From the NCBI RefSeq assembly GCF_000429125.1, contig NZ_AUBG01000001.1, forward strand, positions 124,001-188,000: a stretch of 64,000 nucleotides of DNA, read 5' to 3'. Position numbers and translations under genes: made by a program. The notes beneath the pieces are model-generated. The model was not told the DNA's origin. It did no database searches and saw only the letters and a program-made list of their open reading frames with translations. This document shows positions 27,318 to 36,277 of the stretch, one piece after another (within the stretch, counting starts at the first letter, position 1; each line of letters starts with the position of its first letter). Origin of the DNA: Aequorivita capsosiphonis DSM 23843. GTDB taxonomy: Bacteria; Bacteroidota; Bacteroidia; Flavobacteriales; Flavobacteriaceae.

Positions 27318-28670
27318 ATGGCCAAAGCAGAAAAAGCACAACAGCAATCGGGTAGTCAAAGTCCATCAAAACAACTAGAGAAAAGCAGTGAAGTCCTAGC
27401 AAAATATGGTGGGTTTGACCTCTTGGAAGCGACTATAGACGGGGTTCAAAATATGAATCCTGAAAGAAAGGCGCGGAAAAAAATATTCTTAAACGAAAGC
27501 GCAAAAAGTAAGGAACGCAAAAAAGTGAACAAGACCTTGGAAATCTGGTCTTCAATCCTCTCCGGAACTGATGATATTTCAGAAATGGTTGAAACAGCAG
27601 AAAAACGTTCTCAATCGGCCGAAAAGACGCTCAAAAAAAATGTGGGAAGTGCTATTAAGGAAACCCATGATTTAGAACGTTCTTATCGCTCTATGGCACT
27701 CTTCTATAAAAATACGGAAGAAGACAAAATTAAAAATATAACCATCGTTAATGCCGATCTTGAACAGTTAAAAGATTTAGACAATACGCGATTTATTGAT
27801 GCCATTTCGGAAGAATTAAGAGATAGCTATGATAGATTGGATCTTCGCGATAATTACGGTCTTATGGTTATTCCAGGTTACTTAGGCAATAATGCAGTAG
27901 TTGAAAAATGGGCCAAAATTGCATACGAAAACAAGGTAATGCTTGTGACCGATTTCGAACACTTAGACGAGCCGGATGATGTAATGGAAATGTTTGAAGC
28001 AGCAAACCTTACAGGTGGCGAGAATCATCGTTCCAACGTAATTATGACCTGTAACTGGCTTGTAGGTCGTGGCAAAGAAGATGAAGTTGGCGAAGAAGAC
28101 GACTTATTTATTCCTCCTGCTGGCGCATTGGCTGGAAAAATATACAAGACCCTAATGTCACAAGTAACCGCAGGTAAAAAGCACGGTGGTATTAATGAGA
28201 TTAGCGGAGTTCGCTTTGATCTTAAGAAGAGCGAAATAGCTAGTCTGGAAAAAATGGGCTTGGTGCCAATGGTAAATGAATATGGAAAAGTTATGGCCTT
28301 CTCTGCCAAAACATTATTTAATGGTGATAATCTTGGGTTGCAAACCTATTCCGTAGTGCGAGTTTTTGACTATGTAACTAAAGTATTAATGGATTTCTTG
28401 AACCGAAGAGCCTTTGAAAACTTTAATGCACGTACTAGAAAAGAGCTTATGGGTCAAATTGTAAAATTTTTGGACAATGTTTCTGGACCGGATAAGTTGA
28501 TAGAAAACTTCTCAATCAAACGTTTTGAGCAAGATCCAAACCAAAAAGATAGGATTTATCTAGACATCCATATGACGCCTTATTTTCCAGCAAAAAATTT
28601 CCTAATTAAAATGGATGGTCAAAAAGGTGACGACGGCAACGATTGGGATGCTGAGTATGAACAGCAGTAA
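27318..28670 (+). CDS. tssC: T6SS contractile sheath large subunit TssC (DUF5458)
   Basis: This 450-residue protein is the large sheath subunit, in the Bacteroidota form long listed as DUF5458. Diagnostic stretches are the ITIVNADLEQLKDLDNTRF region, SYDRLDLRDNYGLMVIPGYL, VLTD-like VMLVTDFEHLDEPD, and the C-terminal handshake region (FEQDPNQKDRIYLDIHMTPY, FLIKMDGQKGDD). It is followed at once by a strong terminator, so tssH-tssB-tssC form one transcription unit. Hcp, baseplate and membrane-complex genes are not in the window. Confidence 0.92.
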   Translation: MAKAEKAQQQSGSQSPSKQLEKSSEVLAKYGGFDLLEATIDGVQNMNPERKARKKIFLNESAKSKERKKVNKTLEIWSSILSGTDDISEMVETAEKRSQSAEKTLKKNVGSAIKETHDLERSYRSMALFYKNTEEDKIKNITIVNADLEQLKDLDNTRFIDAISEELRDSYDRLDLRDNYGLMVIPGYLGNNAVVEKWAKIAYENKVMLVTDFEHLDEPDDVMEMFEAANLTGGENHRSNVIMTCNWLVGRGKEDEVGEEDDLFIPPAGALAGKIYKTLMSQVTAGKKHGGINEISGVRFDLKKSEIASLEKMGLVPMVNEYGKVMAFSAKTLFNGDNLGLQTYSVVRVFDYVTKVLMDFLNRRAFENFNARTRKELMGQIVKFLDNVSGPDKLIENFSIKRFEQDPNQKDRIYLDIHMTPYFPAKNFLIKMDGQKGDDGNDWDAEYEQQ

Positions 28671-28690
28671 AACTTAATGTTATTTTTAAG

Positions 28691-28720
28691 AAGGCTCCTT
28701 TTAAACTAGGAGCCTTTTTA
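28691..28720 (+). terminator. Rho-independent terminator after tssC
   Basis: An 8-bp perfect stem AAGGCTCC / GGAGCCTT with a 10-base AT-rich loop is followed by a T-run. It lies 20 bases past the tssC stop. Confidence 0.9.
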
Positions 28721-28722
28721 TT

Positions 28723-29002
28723 TTCACTAAAATCTATACTACTTTTTATAAATTGAAAAGTCTAATGAATGAAAGTCAAATCAATTTTGAAAAATTAATC
28801 AACTTTTCAAAATATCACAATTGCCACAGAAGAACTTTACTATGTTTTAAAATGCTTTTGTAATATTTATGATAGAAACTTTATATAATATTAAAATTTC
28901 AAGAAAGGTGCGCAATTCGGTGCGTATAAAATATTATCCGCTCCTCACCTACTATAAATGCTATCTTTAAAAAATTCTGGTTAGTTCCTCTTTCTCCGCT
29001 TA
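28723..29002. other. Non-coding stretch upstream of an orphan terminator
   Basis: No reading frame or tRNA can be folded. The last ~100 bases are less AT-rich (GGTGCGCAATTCGGTGCG, CCGCTCCTCACC) and lead straight into a strong terminator. The stretch TTCCTCTTTCTCCGC looks like the 3' end of a tRNA-Ser gene, but the T-arm does not pair. It could be a small RNA gene or a tRNA remnant. Confidence 0.3.
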
Positions 29003-29040
29003 AAAGCCCCGAAACACTAGTGTTTACGGGGCTTTATTTT
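29003..29040 (+). terminator. Strong terminator with no gene in front
   Basis: The stem AAAGCCCCG plus AAACAC pairs with GTGTTT and CGGGGCTTT (one bulged A), with a two-base turn and a following TATTTTT. The fold is nearly symmetrical and may work in both directions. On the minus strand it would end the reductase pseudogene only after ~140 bases. Confidence 0.8.
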
Positions 29041-29178
29041 TACAGGTGTTTAATTAGGTGTTGTGAGGGATCAAGCCCCATTGTCGTGTTTATCCAAAAA
29101 TTGTGGCTAATCTGTAAAGGAAGAATTCTATTTCAATTCATACAAAACTTTTGAGAATGATACGATATATCCCCTTTG

Positions 29179-29885
29179 TTAATCTAGCACCTCCGTATTA
29201 AAGTCTAATTCTATCACTATCTTTTCTTCATCGGCACCTAAGTCTATGAGAATTTCTTTAATCGCCTCCATCATTTTGACACTGCCACAGATATAAAAAT
29301 ATTGTAAAAATTCACTTATCACCTCCTTTAAATACTCTTTATTAATTCGACCAAAATGATAATTATCAGAACGGCTACAAGTGAGTGTATTTATAAAATT
29401 ATCACCTAATAAACGCTCAAACTCTCCCTGAAGAATAATATCTTACTCGGTCTGGTTAGAGCAAATCAACCGGCTACCCCCTAGTCGATTATCCTTTTCA
29501 AGCTGCCTGAAATTAGCAATAAAAGAAGTCACTCCAGCTCCTCCAGCAATAAAGGTTCCAGCGTTCTCGTATAAAATATCACCGAAGTAATCGTGGATTA
29601 TCAGTTCGTCTCCCTCTTTTAAACTATCTAGTTGATTTGTAACGTTATGCTGATATTTATAAATCTTAATTGTAAATTCCAAGAAATACCATTCATTTAA
29701 GCCAGTAAAGGTAAAAGCTCTCCCTTTATCTAGCCATTCGGGTTGGTTAATCACAATATCCGTTGCCTCCCCGGTATAAATTGATAGTCTTTTGGTTTTG
29801 TTGTCCGGAAACGTTTAACATTCGAACTTAAATATTTCGTTTCCAAGATTTTTTTAGGGTGTTCGTCTCGCCATGTTCCGTTCAT
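29179..29885 (-). pseudogene. Flavodoxin/ferredoxin reductase-like oxidoreductase, inactivated
   Basis: Read on the minus strand, the gene starts at 29885 (MNGTWRDEHPKKILETKYL) and ends at 29179. The FAD-binding part (FIPG, INQPEW, AFTFTG), the pyridine-nucleotide loop GGAGVTSFIANFRQL and the C-terminal YFYICGSVKMMEAIKEIL identify a ferredoxin-NADP reductase-like flavoprotein. Two lesions are visible. A missing base in the C-run 29769-29772 shifts the frame after the start region. A TAA at 29443-29445 replaces a codon in NQTE-DIIL. The remaining frame is clean, so inactivation is recent. It neighbours ric, which fits an old nitrosative- or oxidative-stress group. Confidence 0.75.
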
Positions 29886-29944
29886 TTCGTATTATTTTTT
29901 AATGTTTTAACTTAATATCGAGAATGTTATAGCCTAAGAGAAAA

Positions 29945-30070
29945 TTACAAATTTATGTTGTTAGTAGTCTTTAATTTGGCGAGATCATTGAATGTCACCT
30001 TGCCAAGCTTTTTCGGCTTGTTGCGGTAGAAATAGCTATAAAACCAGCGTCGCCTTTTTCCTTGAGACAT
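29945..30070 (-). CDS. Possible 41-residue basic protein
   Basis: An ATG-initiated minus-strand frame (MSQGKRRRWFYSYF, then RNKPKKLGKVTFNDLAKL) is complete. Its composition looks like real protein: aromatic, basic, no low complexity. It could equally be the surviving tail of a longer gene, as this neighbourhood is full of remnants. No family is recognised and no promoter is seen. Confidence 0.3.
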   Translation of the reverse strand: MSQGKRRRWFYSYFYRNKPKKLGKVTFNDLAKLKTTNNINL

Positions 30071-30431
30071 GAACCTTATTCTTAAAGAAGATTTCCATTT
30101 AGAGATTCATATTTTCTACAATCCTCTTTCTTCACGATTTCAATGGATTACAACGATTACAACCAGAGGCAAGAAGCAAAAAACTGAAAAAGAAAAGGGG
30201 TAAACAAAAGCGATATAACCTAGTAGTTATAACCCAGTCCACCCCGTTAATTAATAATAAAGACAGTAATTCCATTTTCATAGTAGACGCTACCCTGAAT
30301 TTGAATTACTTTTCTGGACAATCAATGGATTGTTTTCCATCGATTTCAATTTTATACGTCCTCCAAATATTTTTGTATCGCTGTCGCGTAGGGTCCCTTT
30401 ATTTTGGAAAGAAGGTTTCCATTAAACCTCG

Positions 30432-31157
30432 TTAATTCAGTAAGACTTTTTCAAGTTTTATTGCCTTCGGAAACAAAATATTATTTTCTAAGTGAATGTG
30501 CTTGTGCAAATCATTTTCAAATTCCTGCAAAAGTCCAAAGGTTACTTTATAGGTATTGCAGGCATCGCTTGGCGGAGTGTAATTGCCACTCAGTCTCACT
30601 ATTTCCCGGAAACGTTCGCCTTCAGCATCGTGGTCATCTTTCATCATTGCCACTGGATTTTCTACGGTTTTAAACGAGGGTGGAATTAAGACATTCCCTT
30701 CTTCCTCGGAATTAACGAGTTGTTTTATAAAAGGAAACAAAATCGATTCTTCCTCCTTCATGTGCGTTGCCATCGCAGCAGCAGTTTGGTTGAAAAGTGT
30801 GTTGATTTCTAGGAGTTCAGGATGTTCTTCACCATGTACCTGACAAATCTTTTCTAAATACGGTAAGAGAATTTCACTTTGTCTTGTAACATACTTATGG
30901 TGAGTTTTTTGAATATAGTCAGCCAATAGGTCCAAAGGCCAATTTTCATAATTTGTATTATCGTTGCCCGCCTCCTTGGTAGCCTCTTCCAATTCATTCA
31001 GCAATTGCTGCACATCTAGTTCGTGTTCCAGGCAAACTTGTGAAAGTGGTCGTTCCCCATTACAGCAAAAATCGATATTATGATTTTTGAACACTTGGGC
31101 GGCACGGTAATCCTTGGCCACGAGGTCTCCTATATTTTTTTCTATTGTAGTTTCCAT
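30432..31157 (-). CDS. ric: Iron-sulfur cluster repair di-iron protein (RIC/ScdA/YtfE family)
   Basis: This 241-residue protein repairs Fe-S clusters damaged by nitric oxide or peroxide. The N-terminal ScdA domain has the hallmark pair Cys31-Cys32 (NIDFCCNGERPL). The hemerythrin-like domain has the iron-ligand pattern THHKYV, HGEEHPELLE, MATHMKEEES, KDDHDAEGERFREI and DLHKHIHLENNILFP, all present. Length is normal for the family. Upstream (31158-31370) is an AT-rich region, and a Crp/Fnr remnant and YceI remnant lie a few kb away, which suggests a former stress-response cluster. The start METTIEKNIG fits the family. Confidence 0.92.
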   Translation of the reverse strand: METTIEKNIGDLVAKDYRAAQVFKNHNIDFCCNGERPLSQVCLEHELDVQQLLNELEEATKEAGNDNTNYENWPLDLLADYIQKTHHKYVTRQSEILLPYLEKICQVHGEEHPELLEINTLFNQTAAAMATHMKEEESILFPFIKQLVNSEEEGNVLIPPSFKTVENPVAMMKDDHDAEGERFREIVRLSGNYTPPSDACNTYKVTFGLLQEFENDLHKHIHLENNILFPKAIKLEKVLLN

Positions 31158-31377
31158 AAGTTATAATTTATTAAGAATTTAGATTAAGTTCTATTGTGCT
31201 TTATCCTGAAATTGATTTTAGACTCAAGTGTCATTATCAAGGAATATATTTTCTTTTTAGTTCAAGATTATTTTTACTAGTTTATTTTGAATCATTCTAA
31301 ATACAAAAGTAGACATTTTTTTTATTTAGTACAAATTTATCCGAATTAAACAACCTGTAAAGTTTTCTTACATACAG

Positions 31378-31723
31378 GTGGTTTCGTCAAAGAAGTTGGA
31401 AACGCTAAACACACTTAAAGAAAAAGATTCGAGTTCCAGGAGAGCGTATTATCTCCGGGGTTTATTCAATTTTGAAGCAAATAAAGACGCTGCTGCCATT
31501 TCTGATTTAAATAAATCAATAGCAGTAGATCCTACAAATACGCCGGCCAGTTACAATTTAGCCACTTATTATTATCAAAAAAAGGAATGGAATAAAGCCA
31601 AAAAAAACGATTAAAGTAGCTTTAAAAATCGAACCTCAAAATGCTGAATATCGCTATTTACTGGCATTAATTTTTGAGCGACAGGGTAAAACTGCTGAAA
31701 GCGTTGCCATTATAAAAAAATAA
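31378..31723 (+). pseudogene. TPR protein fragment, 5'-truncated and frameshifted
   Basis: Tetratricopeptide repeats are visible: AYYLRGLFNFEANKDAAAI, then PTNTPASYNLATYYYQKKEW. The frame breaks in a run of eight A at about 31600-31607. With one A fewer it continues KTIKVALKIEPQNAEYRYLL and IFERQGKTAESVAII to a stop at 31721-31723. Such TPRs usually end a longer multi-haem or helper protein, and the N-terminal part is absent here. A sequencing error in the homopolymer is possible, but the missing 5' end is real. Confidence 0.6.
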
Positions 31724-32228
31724 CAATTAGAGCAGACCGCGGCAAGTAATTGATGAATAGGAAATCAACAAAGATCAAAGACTAGTTTTATAATTTTTCC
31801 AGATAGGTTTCTGTTGCAACTTTCTTTCCTTTGTCTACGTAGTTCGATACAATTTCGGCAATCTACCCTTTGAAATCCATATTCACACAGTGAGTTTTCT
31901 GCACCTTTTCTCCATCTAATTTTTTATAAACCTCGTTGGGTTCTAGTAAAAACCAAGCAAGATTCAATTTCTAGTTAAGCTCTATAAGCCTTTTAAAAAA
32001 ATAAAAATTTCAGTAATAAGCTCTGGCCGCAGATTTGAAAAAGCGGGTACCTCAAGACAGTTCGTTACTGCCGTGCTTTTAGCTTTATTTTATAAACTTG
32101 GTGATTCTCCAATAGGATTAAAACAATTTTACAAAGGTCAATGCTAGGTCCACTTTTCCAAGTTTCCTATTGTGTGTTTATCAATTTACTGCGTTTCTAG
32201 GGAACGAGTTGAATAGTCTTAACAAGGC
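31724..32228. other. Gene-poor stretch with coding remnants
   Basis: On the minus strand about 31790-31960 reads as a fragment (EVYKKLDGEKVQKTHCVNM, a stop, IAEIVSNYVDKGKKVATET). It resembles a small protein broken by a stop and lacking a start. I cannot name it. Nothing else stands out. Confidence 0.3.
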
Positions 32229-33725
32229 CTATACAAATTTTAACCAAGAGCTGTTAGAAGAATAATCTTCAATTACTTTTACCGAATTATCGAAATGAAA
32301 AGCACTGAATAGACCGGCTATTTCCTGTTGTACCATCACGATGCAATTATCAACCAGATCTTTTCTAAATCCTTTACCCTGCATATTCAGTACATAGCCC
32401 ACGCTAATTACCCGAGCGATTATCCTCCCTAAATTCACCATTTTCCGTTGGGAAAGATTACTGGAAATATCAAAATTGAGGTTTTTCTTGAAATAATCAC
32501 TCGCTTCGGCAGTAAGATCCTGCGATTTTAAAAATTCGAATATATTTGAGACCTTTTTCTTTTTCATGGAACGGATTATCATGTCGGAAATTTGGGAATA
32601 CAGCATTTCGTTAGACCCCTCAAATATTTGAAAAGGTCTGCTGTCCATAATTCCTCGGCCTCCAATATGGCTTATCCTATACCCATTTGCACCCGAAACT
32701 TGGGTTAAAATTTGGGCGGATTCATGCATTAAATCGGTCACTACGGTTTTCATGCTATTCGCTTCCAGTCCATTGGTAGCAAGGTTATTTTCCAAACCGC
32801 TTATCTCAACACTTCTTACGCACATTGCTGAACTTATGGTAAAAGCTGCTTGGATTCTGGATAATTGGTATTGAATCTGATCCAACGCCAATAGATTACT
32901 GGTTCCTACAATTCGGCTTTTACAGTATTCAGTGGCTTCATCTAGCATCCGTCTTATAAAACCAGCGCCCATCCCTGCAAACTGTAACCTACTTCTATGG
33001 AGGATATCAAGCATCATTTTTATCCCTGTGGTCTCAGGAATCAATCTCTGCGATTTTGGAATTTCAATATCCAGATTATTTAAACCGTACGGAATCATAA
33101 AAAGACCGGCATTGTCATAGATTTCTTCAACCTTTATCTGCTGTTTTTCTTTTGTATTATCGGCAATATAGAAATCCATGTCCCGCGATAGATTGCCATT
33201 GTCCATTTTCTTTCTGGCGGCAATCAACCAATAGTCTGCCATTCCCGTAAGCCCTTGCCAATGCTTTGAACCTTTAACCTTGTAGCTATCTTTAGATTCA
33301 GTACTGAAAGTTTCCATGTTTAAAGCATCGCTGCCAAAATCAGGTTCAGTAATCATAAGCCCCCCCATATTCTGATTCTTGAGAAAGCGATTAAAAATGT
33401 CAGCCTTTACCGATGGATCAGCGTATTTTGAAATAGGTTCTAAAAACAAGGCGATATTTATCCCAAAGATAAGCGAAAGGGAGAGCGATTCGTATGATGC
33501 AACCGACAGCAATTCCAAACATTCTTTTACGTGGCTCCCACGACCTCCGTATTCTGCAGGAATCGCGACAGATAAGGGGTTTTTTGACATAATCTTTGCT
33601 AAAATTTCGGGAGGTAAGCCGCGTTCTAGGCTTAACTGATCAATATCATCTTTCACATGAAATGATTGCTTTAGAGTGGCTTCAAAATCTTTGATGAATA
33701 CCGAGAATTTAGTTTGTGCTTCCAT
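32229..33725 (-). CDS. Acyl-CoA dehydrogenase family flavoprotein
   Basis: This 498-residue protein has the acyl-CoA dehydrogenase layout. The N-terminal helical domain contains VAIPAEYGGRGSHVKECLEL. The middle beta domain has LMITEPDFGSDALNMET and VKGSKHWQGLTGMADYWLIA. The C-terminal helical domain has RLQFAGMGAGFIRRMLDEA and the QVSGANGYRISHIGGRGIMD and FQIFEGSNEMLYSQI signatures. The latter corresponds to the usual catalytic/FAD-contact region of the family. It is longer than classic ~390-residue enzymes, with an extra C-terminal helical tail. Substrate cannot be told. It stands alone between decayed segments. Confidence 0.88.
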   Translation of the reverse strand: MEAQTKFSVFIKDFEATLKQSFHVKDDIDQLSLERGLPPEILAKIMSKNPLSVAIPAEYGGRGSHVKECLELLSVASYESLSLSLIFGINIALFLEPISKYADPSVKADIFNRFLKNQNMGGLMITEPDFGSDALNMETFSTESKDSYKVKGSKHWQGLTGMADYWLIAARKKMDNGNLSRDMDFYIADNTKEKQQIKVEEIYDNAGLFMIPYGLNNLDIEIPKSQRLIPETTGIKMMLDILHRSRLQFAGMGAGFIRRMLDEATEYCKSRIVGTSNLLALDQIQYQLSRIQAAFTISSAMCVRSVEISGLENNLATNGLEANSMKTVVTDLMHESAQILTQVSGANGYRISHIGGRGIMDSRPFQIFEGSNEMLYSQISDMIIRSMKKKKVSNIFEFLKSQDLTAEASDYFKKNLNFDISSNLSQRKMVNLGRIIARVISVGYVLNMQGKGFRKDLVDNCIVMVQQEIAGLFSAFHFDNSVKVIEDYSSNSSWLKFV

Positions 33726-34042
33726 GGGGATAATGATTCTAGGCTTTATTTGCCGTTATTTTAGATTATTCAAGGAAATCCATCGTTACTATTGCAATTA
33801 GTTTGAAGTTGTTCTATCATCAGCTTCAAATCATTTGAAATGGGTTTGTAAGTGCAAATTTGTCAATCGATTTTCCAGTTTCAAAAATAATAAATATTAT
33901 TTAGAATGAGTTTAAACAATTGTCTAATTTGTAAAATCAATTGCGGAAGAAAACGAAAAAATGGCTTTATTAACTGATCTAGGATGCAGCCTTGTTTATC
34001 TGAAATCCATGATGGCTATCTAAAGTATATTGTTATCCACCC

Positions 34043-34154
34043 GACACCCATTTGGGCATTCCTCAAACAATGATTGCTTCTTATTTAGGAATTCCCCCCA
34101 AAAAGTTTAAGCCGCGTCCGTAAGGAATTGGCGCTAAAAAACTTAAAGAAATAA
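34043..34154 (+). pseudogene. Remnant of a Crp/Fnr-family regulator (C-terminal helix-turn-helix)
   Basis: The frame HLGIPQTMIASYLGIPPK stops in the next codons. One base further on, the reading SLSRVRKELALKNLKK is found, ending with TAA at 34152-34154. Joined, IPQTMIASYLGI plus SLSRVRKEL is the typical recognition-helix pattern of Crp/Fnr proteins. The shift lies in the run of C and A near 34094-34103. Only the last ~40 residues can be identified; upstream sequence is too degraded. Confidence 0.5.
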
Positions 34155-34269
34155 TTTATTATCCTACTTCATTTCAGCCAAGTTGAAATTCAGTTATTTT
34201 CGTTTTTTCTTAATTAATTTTACTAAAACACCCAGCAATACCGTTTGTTTTCAAAGCTATAACAAATCA

Positions 34270-34336
34270 TTTTTCATCTTCATTTTCACCTTCAACTTCA
34301 ACTTCAACTTCACCTTCATCTTCAACTTCATCTTCT
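34270..34336. repeat. Hexanucleotide-like tandem repeat (CTTCAA / CTTCAT)
   Basis: A run of imperfect TTCAAC, TTCACC and TTCATC units lies between the regulator remnant and the YceI gene. It opens a spurious Phe/Asn-rich frame. Comparable low-complexity CTTCAT tracts occur near 47787-47820. This is slippage-prone filler typical of Flavobacteriaceae intergenic DNA. Confidence 0.75.
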
Positions 34337-34416
34337 TACCATACATCAATGCACAGCATTATATCGCTTCGTAGTTTTGTAGTAAAATAAAACGTCTAAC
34401 TCAAAAACCGAAAAAA

Positions 34417-34941
34417 ATGGATACAACATGAAAAACAATTTGAAAATTAGATCCAACACATTCTGAAATAGAATTCAAAGTAAAACATATGATGATTTCT
34501 ACAGTTTCAGGGAGTTTTGGTGAGTTTGAGGCAACTGTAGAAGCAGCTGATGACACTTTTAAAGATGCAAAATTCAGTTTCAGTGCAAAAATCAATTCCA
34601 TCAGCACAAAAAATCAGGACAGAGACACGCATTTAAAGTCGGATGACTTTTTCAATGCTGAAAAGTTCCCTAATCTAATTTTCAAGTCAAAATCATTTGA
34701 TGGAGAAACGGTGGTCGGCGATTTGACGATTAGAGATGTAACCAAGGAAATCTCCCTTCAAGTTGATTTCAACGGAATAGCCGATGACCAATATGGACAG
34801 ACCAAAGCAGGTTTTGAAACTACGGGAACTCTTAACCGTAAGGACTTCCAATTAAACTGGAACGCAGTAACCGAAGCTGGTAATGTTGTAGTGAGTGATA
34901 AAGTGAGGCTGATAGCCAATCTTGAATTTATCAAGCAATAA
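34417..34941 (+). pseudogene. YceI-family lipocalin-like protein with two TGA codons near the start
   Basis: From ATG 34417 the frame reads MDTT, TGA, KTI, TGA, KLDPTHSEIEFKVKH, followed without interruption by MMISTVSGSFGEFE to the stop at 34941. Both TGA codons (34429 and 34441) sit where YceI proteins usually have Trp, so each is a single G-to-A change from TGG. The remaining sequence matches the YceI beta-barrel that binds isoprenoid-like lipids (DTFKDAKFSFSAKINSIST, LTIRDVTKEISLQ, WNAVTEAGNVVVSDKVRLI). A shorter product from 34489 would lack the first strand. No signal peptide is visible, as in cytosolic YceI forms. Confidence 0.7.
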
Positions 34942-35030
34942 TAAAATACCTCAGGGCAGGGCTCACGAGCTACTAAAATTACAAAAAATGCAATCCAAGA
35001 TTCACGAATACCAAAACAAATTTTTCAGCA

Positions 35031-35753
35031 ATGAGTAAAACGATATATCACAAAGCAGATACAAGAGGACACGCCAATCACGGTTGGTTGAATTCCTACC
35101 ACAGCTTTAGTTTTGCAAATTACCACAATCCTGAACGGATGAATTTTGGCGTCCTTAGGGTATTAAACGATGATACCGTTTCGGGAGGAATGGGATTTGG
35201 AAAACATCCGCATCGAGATATGGAAATTATCAGCATTCCCTTAGAAGGCGACCTACGACACGGTGACAGTATGGGAAGTAACGGAATCATAAAAATAGGA
35301 GAAGTACAGGTAATGAGCGCGGGAACCGGAGTTGTGCATTCCGAAAAAAATGCCAATAGCGACAAAGACGTGAAGTTCCTTCAAATTTGGGTCATTCCAA
35401 AGGAACAAAACGTCGCTCCTCGGTATGATCAAATAAGGCTTGCTGAAAACGAAAAACCCAATGATTTTCAGCTGATCGTTTCACCTGACAAAGAAGATGA
35501 AGGCGTATGGATCCATCAAGATGCGTGGTTTTATTTAGCGAAATTCGATCAGGGAACCGTCAAGGAATATACCATTAAAAAAGAGGGCAATGGCGTGTAT
35601 GTTTTTATCCTTGACGGCAAGGCTAAAATCGGCGACCAAATTTTGGAAAGAAGAGATGGTTTGGGAATTAGCGAGACGGATGCTTTCAAACTGGAAGCCC
35701 TTGAAGATTTCGAAATACTTTTAATGGACGTGCCAATGGCGCTACCTGAGTAA
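35031..35753 (+). CDS. Pirin family protein (bicupin)
   Basis: This 240-residue pirin has the metal-binding pattern of the first cupin: FGKHPHRDMEII (two His), then GTGVVHSEKN with His and Glu. That gives the usual His3-Glu site. Other family motifs are HGWLNSYHSFSFANY, FGVLRVLNDD, GDLRHGDSMGS and WIHQDAWFYLA. Some bacterial pirins such as YhhW are quercetin dioxygenases, others are redox sensors; the role here is not fixed. It follows the YceI gene by 90 bases, a common pairing in Flavobacteriaceae. Confidence 0.9.
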   Translation: MSKTIYHKADTRGHANHGWLNSYHSFSFANYHNPERMNFGVLRVLNDDTVSGGMGFGKHPHRDMEIISIPLEGDLRHGDSMGSNGIIKIGEVQVMSAGTGVVHSEKNANSDKDVKFLQIWVIPKEQNVAPRYDQIRLAENEKPNDFQLIVSPDKEDEGVWIHQDAWFYLAKFDQGTVKEYTIKKEGNGVYVFILDGKAKIGDQILERRDGLGISETDAFKLEALEDFEILLMDVPMALPE

Positions 35754-36082
35754 ACTATGAAAATTGAAGTTGAGAATGTTGAACTAAGTATCTATTAAAG
35801 GCAAGTTCTCGAAAATTTGAAAAAATAGATTAATTCAAACGAGTAAGGCTTCAGAATAGCCTTTAACAAAGCACTTAAATTCATTCTCTCAAAATTATTA
35901 ATGTTCCCGAATGGCGATTTTTAAAATTTCATTTGTAATGCTTTTGGACGGCACATTGTTTAGTTTTTTAATTATTAGAATCTATTCAATGGATTTTTGA
36001 TCTAAACATTTGAGTTTGTCAGAAGAAAAAAATCATAGTGCAGCGGCACTTCAAATAAATCAACTTTTTTTATTTAAAATAG

Positions 36083-36111
36083 TTGTTCGTTTATTTTTTT
36101 ACATACATTTG
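36083..36111 (+). promoter_or_regulatory. Promoter of the ilv operon
   Basis: The Bacteroidota -7 element TACATTTG (TAnnTTTG) lies at 36104-36111, with a TTG -33 element at 36083-36085 and 18 bases between. Transcription should begin near 36118, just ahead of the first leader peptide. Confidence 0.7.
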
Positions 36112-36131
36112 TCGCACAATTAGAAACAACA

Positions 36132-36206
36132 ATGAACAATCTAAATATTATTCCTTCAATTATTATAGCAAATGTGATTATCACAGCTGCTGAGGGAATG
36201 CTATAA
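36132..36206 (+). CDS. Ile-rich leader peptide 1 of the ilv operon
   Basis: This 24-codon peptide begins MNNLNIIPSIII and continues ANVIIT. It contains seven Ile, one Val and two Leu codons. A terminator hairpin starts about 20 bases after its stop. In attenuation, ribosomes stalled at Ile codons under starvation prevent the terminator from forming, so the operon is read. It is the first of three such units. Confidence 0.8.
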   Translation: MNNLNIIPSIIIANVIITAAEGML

Positions 36207-36226
36207 AATATATTCGAAATATTTAA

Positions 36227-36259
36227 AAAGCCTCCCGAGAAATCAGGAGGCTTTTTTTA
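36227..36259 (+). terminator. Attenuator terminator 1
   Basis: A perfect 9-bp stem AAAGCCTCC / GGAGGCTTT (36227-36235 with 36246-36254) is followed by a T-run. Confidence 0.88.
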
Positions 36260-36277
36260 TTGCTTCAAAATCTAGAA

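Noticed and set aside
28976-29002. A tRNA-Ser gene
   Set aside because: Only the last ~15 bases resemble one; T-arm, anticodon arm and D-arm cannot be folded.
34270-34336. CRISPR array
   Set aside because: Units are about six bases with no spacers; a simple tandem repeat.
34183-34374. 63-codon frame rich in Phe and Asn
   Set aside because: It is created by the TTCAAC/TTCATC repeat tract; no coding signal outside the repeat.
34417-34450. Genome-wide reading of TGA as Trp
   Set aside because: Other genes here end normally at TGA, for example the DUF2235 frame at 11227 and the kinase at 54608, so recoding is not general.
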